From assembly GCA_964410665.1 (NCBI GenBank), contig CAYPIE010000119.1, positions 1 through 15,933 of the forward strand: DNA of 15,933 nt, written 5' to 3'. Positions 6,817 to 14,943 of this stretch are shown one piece after another (position 1 is the stretch's first letter; each line of letters begins with the position of its first letter). The position numbers and the translations under genes were made by a program. Source of the DNA: CAYPIE01 sp964410665. Its GTDB lineage: Bacteria; Planctomycetota; Planctomycetia; Gemmatales; Gemmataceae. The notes beneath the pieces were generated by a model. The model was not told the origin of the DNA. It worked only from the letters and a program-made list of their open reading frames with translations, and ran no database searches.

Positions 6817-8643
6817 TCACACCAGCAAATAGGTTCCGAAGATGTCATCCTCATCATCGGAGGCTTCGTTGAAGACGGTGCTTTGGATGGTCCACCGGTC
6901 GAGCCTCAAGTTGCCTCCGGCCTCGCTGTAGATCCCTCCCCCTTCGCCGAGCCCGTCGGCCCCGTCGCCCCCATGAGTACGGTTAGACACCACCGTGCTG
7001 CGGGTAACGATGGCGTCCCCGGAGGAGCCATTGAAGAGGCCACCTCCACGGCCGTGGCCGCTGACAGCACCGTCGCCGCCGTGAGCTCGATTCCCTGCCG
7101 CCAGGAGGCGGTCCATGTTGGCGGCGCCGTTGTTGAAGATGCCCCCGCCGAGGCCGTCACCGCCGGTCGAACCGTGGCCGCCGGCAGCGGTGTTGTTGAA
7201 GAAAAGATCGCTGGACACCGAGGCTGTGGGTGGTCCCGAAGTAAAAGCTCCAAAGAAGACATAGGAATCTAAGAAAAGTCCGCCGCCACGGCCGTCGCCC
7301 CCTCGGGCATCCCTCCCCCCCTCGCCACCCTGGGCGAGGTTCCCGACGTACGTGTTGTGCATCAGAGCCAGGTCTACCGTACCGAAGCCGCCCACGCCGC
7401 CGGCCCTGGCTAGACCTCCGGCGGCTCCGGCACCCCCTCTCCCTCCGATCGCAGCATTGTCAAGAAACATGTTCCCGGCGAGGGTGGCGTTCAACGCGGC
7501 GTTCAGGTCGTAAATCCCCACGGCACCCGCCTGAGCGTTCCCCCCGGGGATCCCGTCGAGCACACCGTCACCACCCCGGGAGATGTTGCCGACGAAGGTG
7601 CTGTTCCGAAGGCTGAAGTCGGCATCGGCCTCGCCGACGATGCCGAGTGTCGTGAAGAAGACGGCTCCGGCGTAGGCCTCACCACCGATGGTCACACCTT
7701 CCGCACCCGGCCCGCTCTCGGCGCTGTTCCCGATGAACTCCGTGCGGCTGATGGTCAGCGGACCCGATGAGTAGATGGCCCCGCCAAATGTGCCGAAATT
7801 GCCGGTATCGGGGATGATGCCGACCAAGGACCGAGCCGTGTTCCCGACGAACGAACTGCGGTCGATGAAGGTGGTGGGTAGGCGATCCTCCAGAGCTGAA
7901 TCATCGGAGACAAACGCGGCGTCAGAATTGAGCGCACCGGCGAGCGCGTTGAGGTCACCCTCGGCCGTGTTGTCGGCGAAGGAGCTTCGGGTCACGGTCA
8001 GGTTCCCCGAGATGTTTGACACGGCCCCGCCGATTCCGGCAAAAGCGCCTTCGGCCCGGTTGTTGACCATGTCCACCCGATCCAAGAAGACGCTGCCGCC
8101 CAAGTTGTACAGACCACCGCCGTTCCCGGCGAGGTAACCGGGAGCATCGGTACCCTTCCCTTGGGTGATGGTCAGCCCGCGGATGAATACTGCCGGGGCT
8201 GAGTCCAGTTCAGGCTTGGTAGGGGGTTCGGAAAACTCGGCGGGCAGTACCGAAAACACCCGCGTGTCACCCCCGCCACTGACCGTCAACCGATTCGCCC
8301 CAGGACCATCGATGAATAGGCCGTCGGTGATCTGGAGCTCTCCGAGTGCCGGGTTCAACTCAATCGTCCCGAAAGCCCTCGGGGCAAAGCGGATAAGGGC
8401 TGTGCCAGGGGAGTCGTTTGCTTCCCCAATCGCCCAACGCAGCGAGCCCGGCTCAAGAGTATCGGCGGTATGCAAGACGGTGAAAACGGCGGGGACATCT
8501 CGCTCCTCGAGGCATTCCAGCCGAGGCGAGGGTGGTTGAAACGTCGGACGGCGTGTCGGCCGAGGCATTTTTGGCGCCGAGTTCGCCTTGGCCCGGTTGG
8601 CATCCGCCCCGCGGTGATGGGTCAAAAAGCTGAAGCACATCAT
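6817..8643 (-). CDS. Extracellular right-handed beta-helix protein
   Basis: A protein of 608 residues from the start chosen here. The open frame extends to a TTG at 8706, but the ATG at 8643 has AAGGGA seven bases upstream; ATG 8640 is also possible. Residues 42-52 read 'LECLEERDVPA', the N-terminal signature of many exported planctomycete proteins. Next comes 'GSLRWAIGEAN' (66-76), a motif that opens many polymorphic-outer-membrane-type beta-helix domains. The remainder is a chain of rungs of the type 'S.F..N.A..G..G.GGG.', rich in Gly, Asn and Ala, typical of a parallel beta-helix with pectate-lyase-like coils. No catalytic residues can be assigned. A structural surface or adhesive role is a reasonable guess but unproven. 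The gene stands alone; a partial relative of its 3' end lies at 8885-9004. Confidence 0.87.
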   Translation of the reverse strand: MMCFSFLTHHRGADANRAKANSAPKMPRPTRRPTFQPPSPRLECLEERDVPAVFTVLHTADTLEPGSLRWAIGEANDSPGTALIRFAPRAFGTIELNPALGELQITDGLFIDGPGANRLTVSGGGDTRVFSVLPAEFSEPPTKPELDSAPAVFIRGLTITQGKGTDAPGYLAGNGGGLYNLGGSVFLDRVDMVNNRAEGAFAGIGGAVSNISGNLTVTRSSFADNTAEGDLNALAGALNSDAAFVSDDSALEDRLPTTFIDRSSFVGNTARSLVGIIPDTGNFGTFGGAIYSSGPLTISRTEFIGNSAESGPGAEGVTIGGEAYAGAVFFTTLGIVGEADADFSLRNSTFVGNISRGGDGVLDGIPGGNAQAGAVGIYDLNAALNATLAGNMFLDNAAIGGRGGAGAAGGLARAGGVGGFGTVDLALMHNTYVGNLAQGGEGGRDARGGDGRGGGLFLDSYVFFGAFTSGPPTASVSSDLFFNNTAAGGHGSTGGDGLGGGIFNNGAANMDRLLAAGNRAHGGDGAVSGHGRGGGLFNGSSGDAIVTRSTVVSNRTHGGDGADGLGEGGGIYSEAGGNLRLDRWTIQSTVFNEASDDEDDIFGTYLLV

Positions 8644-8650
8644 GACATCT

Positions 8651-8656
8651 TCCCTT
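8651..8656 (-). promoter_or_regulatory. Ribosome binding site deciding the beta-helix start
   Basis: AAGGGA on the minus strand lies seven bases before the ATG at 8643. No comparable site precedes the TTG at 8706. This supports the shorter reading of the beta-helix gene. Confidence 0.65.
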
Positions 8657-8757
8657 AAGTGGTCCGCCTGGTTCATGGCGTCTTTGTGGTTCGGTGGTGC
8701 GGACAATTCACGACGAACCGAGACGGGCGAGACGGCGTTGTCCCATCCTGCGACGGG

Positions 8758-8775
8758 TCAAGTCCCTCGACTTGA
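8758..8775. promoter_or_regulatory. Inverted repeat upstream of the beta-helix gene
   Basis: TCAAGTC (8758-8764) and GACTTGA (8769-8775) form a perfect 7-bp inverted repeat with a CCTC spacer, 115 bases upstream of the chosen beta-helix start. It could be an operator or a leader hairpin. No T-run follows on either strand. Confidence 0.45.
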
Positions 8776-8884
8776 AAGTGTCTCTCAGCCCTTTACCCGG
8801 GAATGGAGTTGTTTCTGGACAAGGAAAAAGCTGCCGTTTGATCCGTCGTGGAATGCTCGGATTGGGGCCGGGGGACGTGCCGAC

Positions 8885-9052
8885 TCACACCAGAACATCA
8901 GGTCGGAAGATGGCATTCTGATGATCAGATGTGTCTTGAAATACGGTGCCGAAGACCGTCCACGGGGTAAGACCCAGGCTGTTACTGACCTCGGTATCGA
9001 TTCCCACGTCCTTTTGCCTGCAGTTGGACGTCAAGGTGGTCGGTGAACTCAT
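8885..9052 (-). pseudogene. Orphan 3' tail of a second beta-helix gene
   Basis: A 55-codon minus-strand frame whose last 39 residues align without gaps to the last 39 residues of the intact beta-helix protein at 6817. I count 16 identities, including shared 'TVF' and final 'LV'. Both copies end at the same position, followed by the same GAGTC/GAGTC-type downstream bases, and share GACTCACACCAG around the stop on the plus strand. The first 16 codons (9005-9052) do not match. The rest of the gene is missing, so this is the end of a paralogue that lost its 5' part. Confidence 0.8.
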
Positions 9053-9103
9053 CAATCAACCGTCTCAACAGCGAGTCGTCCTCGTCCCCGATCGATGACG
9101 TGG

Positions 9104-9742
9104 TTACAGGTCCGGCAGGTCGCCGGAAGTCGCGCCAAGAATCTTCTTCAGCCGGCGCAGGGCACGGATGTACCGCTTCGCGGCCGTGCCCTCTTCCAGG
9201 TCCAGCAGTTGTGCGGTCTCGGCGTGTGAGAGCTGTTCGAAGTGTCGCAACGCCAGGATCTCACGGTCGGTCGGCTCCAACTCGTTCAATGCTTCCTCCA
9301 GGCGGTTAAGACGTTCGGCACGGACGGCCGCGCGGCTCGGGGACGTGTCATTGGCAAGCAGGTGTACCGCGAGGGAGCAAGAACTCGCTGCGGGCACCGA
9401 TTTCCGGTAAAGCGACCGCTCCCGACCGGCGTCGCGCATTTGCGTCCCTAAATGATACCGGTGCAGATTGATCAACTCCTCCCCGACGATCATCCGAAGC
9501 CACAATCGAAGTGGGATTTTCTGCTCCACAAGATAGCGCTTCATGCGTTTGGCTGCGTGAAGATATGCGTTCTGAAGCACGTCAGAAGCATCGACCCGCG
9601 ATCGCAGGCGACGGTCCATCCGGATCTGGACCATGCGGAGTAGAGGCCGCCGGTACTGGTCAAAGAGTGTGTCGAGAGCCACGGAGTCCCCGTCCTTGGC
9701 GCGACGGATCAGATCGCTCTCATCGAATCCATAGTTCCCCAT
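9104..9742 (-). CDS. ECF RNA polymerase sigma factor (downstream copy)
   Basis: A 212-residue sigma factor that would direct RNA polymerase to a dedicated promoter set. Sigma region 2 lies at about 9-97, with 'DASDVLQNAYL' as the region 2.2 helix and 'LRLWLRMIVGEELINLHR' before the linker. Region 4 lies at about 146-203, with 'TDREILALRHFEQLS' leading into the helix-turn-helix. The 'RDAGRERSL' linker motif is typical of planctomycete-specific ECF factors (TIGR02984-like). The open frame extends to a TTG at 9838, overlapping the kinase gene. I choose ATG 9742 because the protein then begins like its homologue at 13440-14087. It follows the kinase gene by 76 bases on the same strand, so cotranscription is likely. 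No anti-sigma gene is visible. Confidence 0.93.
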   Translation of the reverse strand: MGNYGFDESDLIRRAKDGDSVALDTLFDQYRRPLLRMVQIRMDRRLRSRVDASDVLQNAYLHAAKRMKRYLVEQKIPLRLWLRMIVGEELINLHRYHLGTQMRDAGRERSLYRKSVPAASSCSLAVHLLANDTSPSRAAVRAERLNRLEEALNELEPTDREILALRHFEQLSHAETAQLLDLEEGTAAKRYIRALRRLKKILGATSGDLPDL

Positions 9743-9818
9743 TTGCGTGTCTCTCTTCGCCTCGAAGCCAAGCGATCCTTCGCGATACGATTGCGCCGAA
9801 CGTCGGCTCGGGCAGTAC

Positions 9819-12800
9819 TCACTGCCACTCAAGGCCAATCTCGGTTAACTGCTGTTGGACCGAGGCCAGCTCCCAGATCACCAAGTCCCCGTTGGCCAGG
9901 CCCAGAGCCAAGCGCTGGCCGTCGGGGCTCCAGGCGATGCTCTTGATCGGGTAGCGTTCGCCGTCGAGCGTGAACAACTCTCGACGCGACATCAGGTCAA
10001 TAATGGTCAGCGACTCAGCAGTGGCATCCCCGGCGAACCAACGACCATCTCGGGATACAGCGTTGTGAAAGGATTGGAACGGGCGGGTGTAGGCGATTTC
10101 GTACGCGCACGTCCCAGTCTGGATGTTCCAGACCTGGGGTTTGCCGTTTTTGCCCACAAATATCAGATGCTTGCTGTCGGGTAAGAAAGCAAGGTTATGC
10201 GTTCCGTGCAACAACAGGGGACGTTGTGGCATCGTGTTCACCGGGCGTCGATTCTTGAGATCCCAGAGTCGTACAGAGTCTTCATGGAACACGAACGCGG
10301 CCCAGCGGTTGTCGGGACTGACGGCGACTGCCAGCGTGCGAATGTCGCGAACGTAGTCGATGCGTTGGAATTGGACTGCAAGCTCACGCCCATCCTCTTC
10401 CGACGTCCGGTTGAGCTCGAACACTCCGAGCCCACCTTGACAACCCGTCAGAAGCTTTCTGCCGTCTGCGGTGAACGCCATTCCAAAGACGCCCGAGTAG
10501 TCCAATCCGGTTTTTCTCGTTGACGCGAGCAGGCGTTGGTCCTTCAGGTCCCAGACGGTGAGCCTTCCTTTAGGAGGATATTCCCCGATCGCTAACAGCC
10601 GATCATCAGGGCTGAAAGCAACACCTTGGGCCTCCCCCTCCAATGCAAACACGTGGAGCAACTTTCCACTCCACGCATCCCACAGTCGAACCGTCTCGTC
10701 CTTGCTAGCAGTGGCGAGGAGACTCCCGTCGTGGCTAAACGCACACCCCTCGACCATCTCGTGATGGCCCCGGAGCACGGTCTTCTCAGCCAACCCGTCC
10801 AGCGACCAAAAGCGGGCCTTGGTCTGGCCCGCCGAGACCAGTCGAGAGCTGTCCGGCGTAAACGTGATGACACAAAAGCCCTCGGGGTGGTCAAAGACGG
10901 CCAACGGGCGCTGCGAGTTCAGGTCCCAGAGGTGAACTTTCCTGGACCGCGTACTGAAGGCGAACAAACGCGAGTCGGGTGAGATTTCCAGCGACAGGAC
11001 GGCATTTGTTTGGATAAAGGACCGCTGGGAAAACGTCTCCGCGTCGTAGATGCCGAACCCGTCAACGGTTCCCATCACCAGGAACCGACCGTCGGGGCTA
11101 AATGCCGCGGCGTGAACGTCCCCTCCCGGTGCCTTCAAGCGTTTCTTCAACTTTCCGGTCCGAACATCCCAGATGCCGAGCTCAGAGGACGGAACCAGAC
11201 TCGAGGTGACCGCGAGTCCATCCGGACTGAACGAAGCTTTGGCGTGAAACCGAGTATCCGGAGGAGCGAGGATCGACCGATCCAGGTTGTGGTCGGTGAG
11301 CCCTCGGATGCGAAGAGGGTCTCCATAACGATAGGGAGCGGACCATGTGAATCGCTTGCTGTCCGGGGAGATTGCGATGTGAACCCGGCATTCGGGAGCA
11401 TCTACCGAACTAATCGGGGGATCGCGGTCCACACAGTTCCAGGTACCGTTCTCCAGCTTCCAGATTTCGGTTGCCCCGCGTAGGTCCGCGACCACGATGT
11501 GCCGGCCGTCGGGGGCTACTCTCACGTCACCTATGCTCATCGGTGCATCGTCCTCGCCGGTTCGAAGGCGGGCGAGTTCCCGTTTCGTTTCGATCTCCCG
11601 GATGCTGACGACCCCGTCGTGCAAGCCCAACGCCACCCGCCGGCCATCGGGGAAGACCGATACCGCGTCATTCATCTTGCCGAGATCGTCCCACACGAAG
11701 GGCTCGTTGCCGACAAAATCCCCCAGGCAACTGACAGCTTCTTGTCGCAAGTGCTGGAGATCTTTCTCCGGCGTGTCGATGGCACGTGCCTGTAAGATCC
11801 TCGCCCACACCTGATTCCGGTACCCCGGCTGTCGTGCCACCCGCACGGCACGAGCTTCGCGGACCAGCGATCGATAGGCGATTGCTTCGGCCTGTTTCCG
11901 GCCCTGTTCCTCGCGCAACAACGCCGCTTGGCGTTGACCGACCAGGATCAGCGAAACCACGATACCGCTCACGAGGAGCACTACGATCGAGGCGAACGAA
12001 GCTGCCAAGCTGGGATTGTGACGGGTCCAGCGTACGCAACGTTCGGCCAGGCTGATTCGTCGAGCCCGAATCGGCTCATCGTCGATGAATCGTTGTAAGT
12101 CCTCGGCCAGCCCTTGGCCGGATTGGTAGCGATGGTTCGGGTCGCGCTCGATCGCCTTGTGGACAATCGTCACCAAGTCGCGTGGGATCTGAGGATAATG
12201 TTTGTCCAGGCGGGGAGGAGATGCTTGGGTGACTTGTTTGATGAGCCGATTCCGATCCCGCTCCGGGAACGCCGACTGCTTCGCCAACATCTCATAAAGT
12301 GTGAGTCCCAAGGAGTAGATGTCACTTCGATGGTCGGTCTTGGCTTCGAACGCCTCCGGTGGCATGTAACGAAGGGTGCCGAGGATGTCGCCGCTGCTGG
12401 TGAGGTTCTCTTGGTCATTGGTCTTAGCTAGTCCGAAGTCGGTGACCCAGACTGTTCCACGGGTGTCGAGGAGCAGGTTACTCGGCTTGATGTCGCGGTG
12501 CTGGATTCCCTGGTCGTGGGCGTGCTGCAGGGCAGACGCGACTTGGACCCCGATGGAAGCGATACTCTGCCAGTACGTGAGCTTGCGGGACTGCGACTTC
12601 GGAGAAGTATCCGAGGGATCCTGGCCGGGCAGGGTGACGGAACCGGATTGGTTGAGCACCGCCGAGGAGTTCGCCGACCGTTGCATGTTTCGTTCGGATT
12701 GGCGGGAGGCCATCCGGCTTCGTGCTTCGGAGGCAGAACCGATGTTCCGCGCGGGCTGTCCCGTCACGAGTGAGCGGGCAATGGCGGCGGCAGAGACATC

Positions 12801-13388
12801 GTCTGACGGTGGCGTGTCGGACTTCACGGTTGGGTAAGGAGATTGCATACGTTTCAACTCAGAGAGGACGTCATTGAGTCCCAGCCCCTGGATGAACTGC
12901 ATGACGTAGTAATGTATGCCCTGGTGTTCGCCGACACCGAAGACCGGCACGATGTTGGTGTGGTGGAGTTTGGCCGCAGCCTTCGCCTCACGCTTGAACC
13001 GAAGGCGCTGGTGCTCGTCAGTGAGCCGGTGTGGCGGCAAGACCTTCAGGGCCACATGCCGACCCAGCGAGACCTGCTCGGCCTCGTAAACGATGCCCAT
13101 GCCGCCGCGGCCGATCTCGCGGAGGATGCGATAGTCGCCAAGTTGCTCGATGACCGGCTCGGGCGAGGAATCGTTGCGCGGTACTCGGCCAAGGATCGAG
13201 GCATCGTGTTCGGGGGCAAGGCCCTCGACTATCAGCACCGCCGAGAACACCTCCCGAATCTCCTCAGCCAGCTCGGGGTGTCGATTCACGTATTCGGAGA
13301 TCGGTGGCCGTTCGCCGTTCCGGTAGCGGCCGACGAACTCCTCCGCGAGTTCGGCAACGATCTCGCAACGGGATGTCTGCTCAGACAT
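9819..13388 (-). CDS. Membrane serine/threonine kinase with 14 WD40 repeats
   Basis: A 1189-residue protein kinase; positions below count from an upstream in-frame ATG at 13400 (subtract 4). ATG 13388 is preferred because GGAGAG lies 4 bases before it. An N-terminal helical region (10-62) precedes a Hanks-type kinase at about 90-440: glycine loop GRGGMG 97-102, Lys119, HRD 301-303, Asn308, DFG 321-323 and PPE 347-349. All key catalytic residues are present. A polar, Ser-rich insert (about 184-274) splits the two lobes. One membrane helix is at about 465-488, followed by a charged coiled segment and roughly fourteen WD40 repeats (about 570-1193), enough for two seven-bladed propellers. It lies 51 bases after one ECF gene and 76 before another, so it probably acts with them. 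Signal and substrates are unknown. Confidence 0.95.
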   Translation of the reverse strand: MSEQTSRCEIVAELAEEFVGRYRNGERPPISEYVNRHPELAEEIREVFSAVLIVEGLAPEHDASILGRVPRNDSSPEPVIEQLGDYRILREIGRGGMGIVYEAEQVSLGRHVALKVLPPHRLTDEHQRLRFKREAKAAAKLHHTNIVPVFGVGEHQGIHYYVMQFIQGLGLNDVLSELKRMQSPYPTVKSDTPPSDDVSAAAIARSLVTGQPARNIGSASEARSRMASRQSERNMQRSANSSAVLNQSGSVTLPGQDPSDTSPKSQSRKLTYWQSIASIGVQVASALQHAHDQGIQHRDIKPSNLLLDTRGTVWVTDFGLAKTNDQENLTSSGDILGTLRYMPPEAFEAKTDHRSDIYSLGLTLYEMLAKQSAFPERDRNRLIKQVTQASPPRLDKHYPQIPRDLVTIVHKAIERDPNHRYQSGQGLAEDLQRFIDDEPIRARRISLAERCVRWTRHNPSLAASFASIVVLLVSGIVVSLILVGQRQAALLREEQGRKQAEAIAYRSLVREARAVRVARQPGYRNQVWARILQARAIDTPEKDLQHLRQEAVSCLGDFVGNEPFVWDDLGKMNDAVSVFPDGRRVALGLHDGVVSIREIETKRELARLRTGEDDAPMSIGDVRVAPDGRHIVVADLRGATEIWKLENGTWNCVDRDPPISSVDAPECRVHIAISPDSKRFTWSAPYRYGDPLRIRGLTDHNLDRSILAPPDTRFHAKASFSPDGLAVTSSLVPSSELGIWDVRTGKLKKRLKAPGGDVHAAAFSPDGRFLVMGTVDGFGIYDAETFSQRSFIQTNAVLSLEISPDSRLFAFSTRSRKVHLWDLNSQRPLAVFDHPEGFCVITFTPDSSRLVSAGQTKARFWSLDGLAEKTVLRGHHEMVEGCAFSHDGSLLATASKDETVRLWDAWSGKLLHVFALEGEAQGVAFSPDDRLLAIGEYPPKGRLTVWDLKDQRLLASTRKTGLDYSGVFGMAFTADGRKLLTGCQGGLGVFELNRTSEEDGRELAVQFQRIDYVRDIRTLAVAVSPDNRWAAFVFHEDSVRLWDLKNRRPVNTMPQRPLLLHGTHNLAFLPDSKHLIFVGKNGKPQVWNIQTGTCAYEIAYTRPFQSFHNAVSRDGRWFAGDATAESLTIIDLMSRRELFTLDGERYPIKSIAWSPDGQRLALGLANGDLVIWELASVQQQLTEIGLEWQ

Positions 13389-13392
13389 TGCT

Positions 13393-13398
13393 CTCTCC
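13393..13398 (-). promoter_or_regulatory. Ribosome binding site of the kinase gene
   Basis: GGAGAG on the minus strand lies 4 bases before the ATG at 13388 and inside the first codons of the alternative ATG at 13400, which itself has no such site. This favours the 13388 start. Confidence 0.6.
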
Positions 13399-13439
13399 AT
13401 GAGTGGGTGCCGATGTTCCAGTCATACTCCAGTTCCGGA

Positions 13440-14087
13440 TCACAATTCGTTAAATTCAGGGCATTCTCGCAGGGTCTGCTTTAGACGCTTTAGGGCACGG
13501 ATGTAGCGGCTGCCCGCACCCGATTTCGACAAACCAAGCACCACCGCGGCTTCTTCGGTGGTGAGTTGCTCGAAATGACGCAGGGCGATGATCTCGCGAT
13601 CAACCAGGTCCATGGCGTCGAGCACTTCTTGCAACTTTAGCCGCCGCTCGGCCTTGACCGCGGCTTCCGAAGGGGTCGTCAGCTGTCCCAACAGTTGTGC
13701 CGCTAAGGACACCGAATTCGCCGCCGGCAACGCGCCGCGGTAGATGGATACGTCTCGCCCGGCGTCCCGCTTCTGGGCGTCAAGGTGACGCCGGTGGACC
13801 TCTGCTAGTTTCATACCCGTCAGTTGCCGCAGCCACAGGAAAAAAGGGACCTCGGGGTTGTGCAGATACGCCTCGAGTTTGCGGGCCACCTCCAGGTACG
13901 TCTCCTGGAGGATGTCCGAGGAGTCGATCCGCCCCTGGAGGTGCCGGTTCAATCGCAGTCGGAGCATCCGCTTCAGGCGGTCCGAATGTGCGGAAAAGAG
14001 CGTCCACAGCGCGTCGGTGTCGCCCCCAGCAGCCTGGCGGATGAGGTCCCGTTCCGGATCCGCATCGCTTACGTTCATGGTGCCCAT
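13440..14087 (-). CDS. ECF RNA polymerase sigma factor (upstream copy)
   Basis: A 215-residue ECF sigma factor, the first gene of the probable ECF-kinase-ECF operon. Region 2 is at about 14-102 ('DSSDILQETYLEVARKL' is the region 2.2 helix, 'PFFLWLRQLTGMKLAEVHRR' follows). Region 4 is at about 148-206 ('DREIIALRHFEQLTTEEAA'). It shares the 'RDAGR..S.YR...PAA.S.SLA' linker with the factor at 9104-9742, so the two are paralogues of the planctomycete-specific type. The ATG at 14087 has AGGA 4 bases upstream; ATG 14078 is possible. It ends 51 bases before the kinase start. Likely role: transcription factor controlled, directly or not, by the neighbouring kinase; this pairing is known in planctomycetes but is inference here. 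Confidence 0.94.
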   Translation of the reverse strand: MGTMNVSDADPERDLIRQAAGGDTDALWTLFSAHSDRLKRMLRLRLNRHLQGRIDSSDILQETYLEVARKLEAYLHNPEVPFFLWLRQLTGMKLAEVHRRHLDAQKRDAGRDVSIYRGALPAANSVSLAAQLLGQLTTPSEAAVKAERRLKLQEVLDAMDLVDREIIALRHFEQLTTEEAAVVLGLSKSGAGSRYIRALKRLKQTLRECPEFNEL

Positions 14088-14362
14088 ACGTTCCTAGATG
14101 CATTTCCCGTCGATCCGTCCTCACGTGCAGGAAGATTTTCCGTGATTTACCCGCCGGGCCCAATCGAAAACCAAAAAAGCGGTGGGATATGGAAAAGAAA
14201 ATACGGAAGACCGCAGGAACGACGCGCTGTTCGCGGTAAGGGCCTCTCAAACCAGAAGATCGTCTCCCGCTCCGCAGGGGACGAAGCCAAATGACGGTCG
14301 GTGAGTACTTACGACGCGACCAGCAATGAGGGTTGCCCTACCGCTTGTGCAGCGGCTCGCTC
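14088..14362. other. Leader of the ECF-kinase operon
   Basis: No gene. This region should hold the promoter of the minus-strand ECF-kinase-ECF operon. Bases 14169-14211 are unusually A-rich on the plus strand, so T-rich on the coding strand, which suits a promoter or a translational leader. I cannot point to a definite -35/-10 pair. Confidence 0.4.
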
Positions 14363-14563
14363 TCACGCATCCACTTTGGACCCTACTCCGATGAAACGCG
14401 CACTCTTGATCGCCAGTGCCATGCTTACGCGTAGTACCTGGACCTCGGCCCTCATCCCCAGATCCGCACCACACGCCGCGTCCAGGAACGCGGCCCGGTC
14501 GACCTTGGCGGGGATCTCGAAGGCTTCGCCGCACAGGGATTTCAGGTCGAGGATCGACGGGCT
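14363..14563 (-). pseudogene. Remnant of a kinase N-terminus
   Basis: The minus-strand frame here includes 'FEIPAKVDRAAFLDAACGAD' and then 'LGMRAEVQVL'. This resembles the segment '.A.E...P.ERAAFLD.ACG.D..LR..VE.LL' found at the start of many planctomycete serine/threonine kinases encoded next to ECF genes. The frame then drifts and stops at 14363 with no kinase domain. It directly follows the broken ECF gene at 14564-14886 in the order expected for an ECF/kinase pair. Similarity is judged by eye. Confidence 0.6.
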
Positions 14564-14886
14564 CAGGACTGCTGCGGTGAACCCCGCGAAATATCAAAGT
14601 TTCACCAACTTGGACTTCACGGGATGTCCCGCCGCGAGGTGGTCCAGCTCCAAGGGCCGGTGGCGGCGAAAAAGTGGCCGCGGCCCTCGAACTGCTGATC
14701 CCCGACCAGGCGGAGGTACGCCTCGTGCACCAGGGTAGTGGCCTCGAGGGTTTGGCCCGCGAGAAGCCGGGCCATCTTCGCGGCGGCGAGCTTGCGTAAC
14801 TTATCGTAGACCAACGGCAGCAGCTCCGCAGCGGACTATCGGACGCCGCGGCGGGCCGCTTCCAACGATCGGGTCACATCGGTCAT
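14564..14886 (-). pseudogene. Broken ECF sigma factor gene (PF07638 type)
   Basis: From ATG 14886 the frame reads 'MTDVTRSLEAARRGVR', then an in-frame TAG (14836-14838), then 'SAAELLPLVYDKLRKLAAAK' and on to 'TLVHEAYLRLVGDQQFEGRG'. This is the unmistakable N-terminal half of the ECF family PF07638/TIGR02999. Near 14655 the sequence jumps, with a frame change, to 'LELDHLAAGHPVKSKLVKL', a TGA (14594-14596) and 'YFAGFTAA', which match the region 4 part of the same family. The middle, about half of the protein, is deleted. An early stop, an internal deletion with frameshift and a second stop make it a clear pseudogene. It belongs to a different ECF subfamily from the two intact factors. Confidence 0.88.
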
Positions 14887-14943
14887 GATGATCGGGTATC
14901 AATGTCAATAGACTTTCGTTGGGCAGGCAGATACGATCATCAT

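Noticed and set aside
6883..7272. 129-codon plus-strand frame and other frames opposite the beta-helix gene
   Set aside because: They are shadows of the repetitive, Gly-rich minus-strand gene, whose GC-rich codons leave the opposite strand open.
8644..8706. Longer beta-helix start at the TTG at 8706
   Set aside because: There is no ribosome binding site before it, whereas ATG 8643 has AAGGGA at a good distance.
9743..9838. Longer ECF start (TTG 9838) overlapping the kinase gene
   Set aside because: The extra 32 residues have no counterpart in the paralogue at 13440-14087; ATG 9742 gives the usual length.
12843..13484. 213-codon plus-strand frame
   Set aside because: It is antisense to the kinase catalytic domain, which has all expected motifs on the other strand.
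14836..14838. Amber codon as a recoding or suppression signal
   Set aside because: No CUA-anticodon tRNA is present in the window, and the same gene carries a deletion, frame change and second stop, so simple decay explains it.
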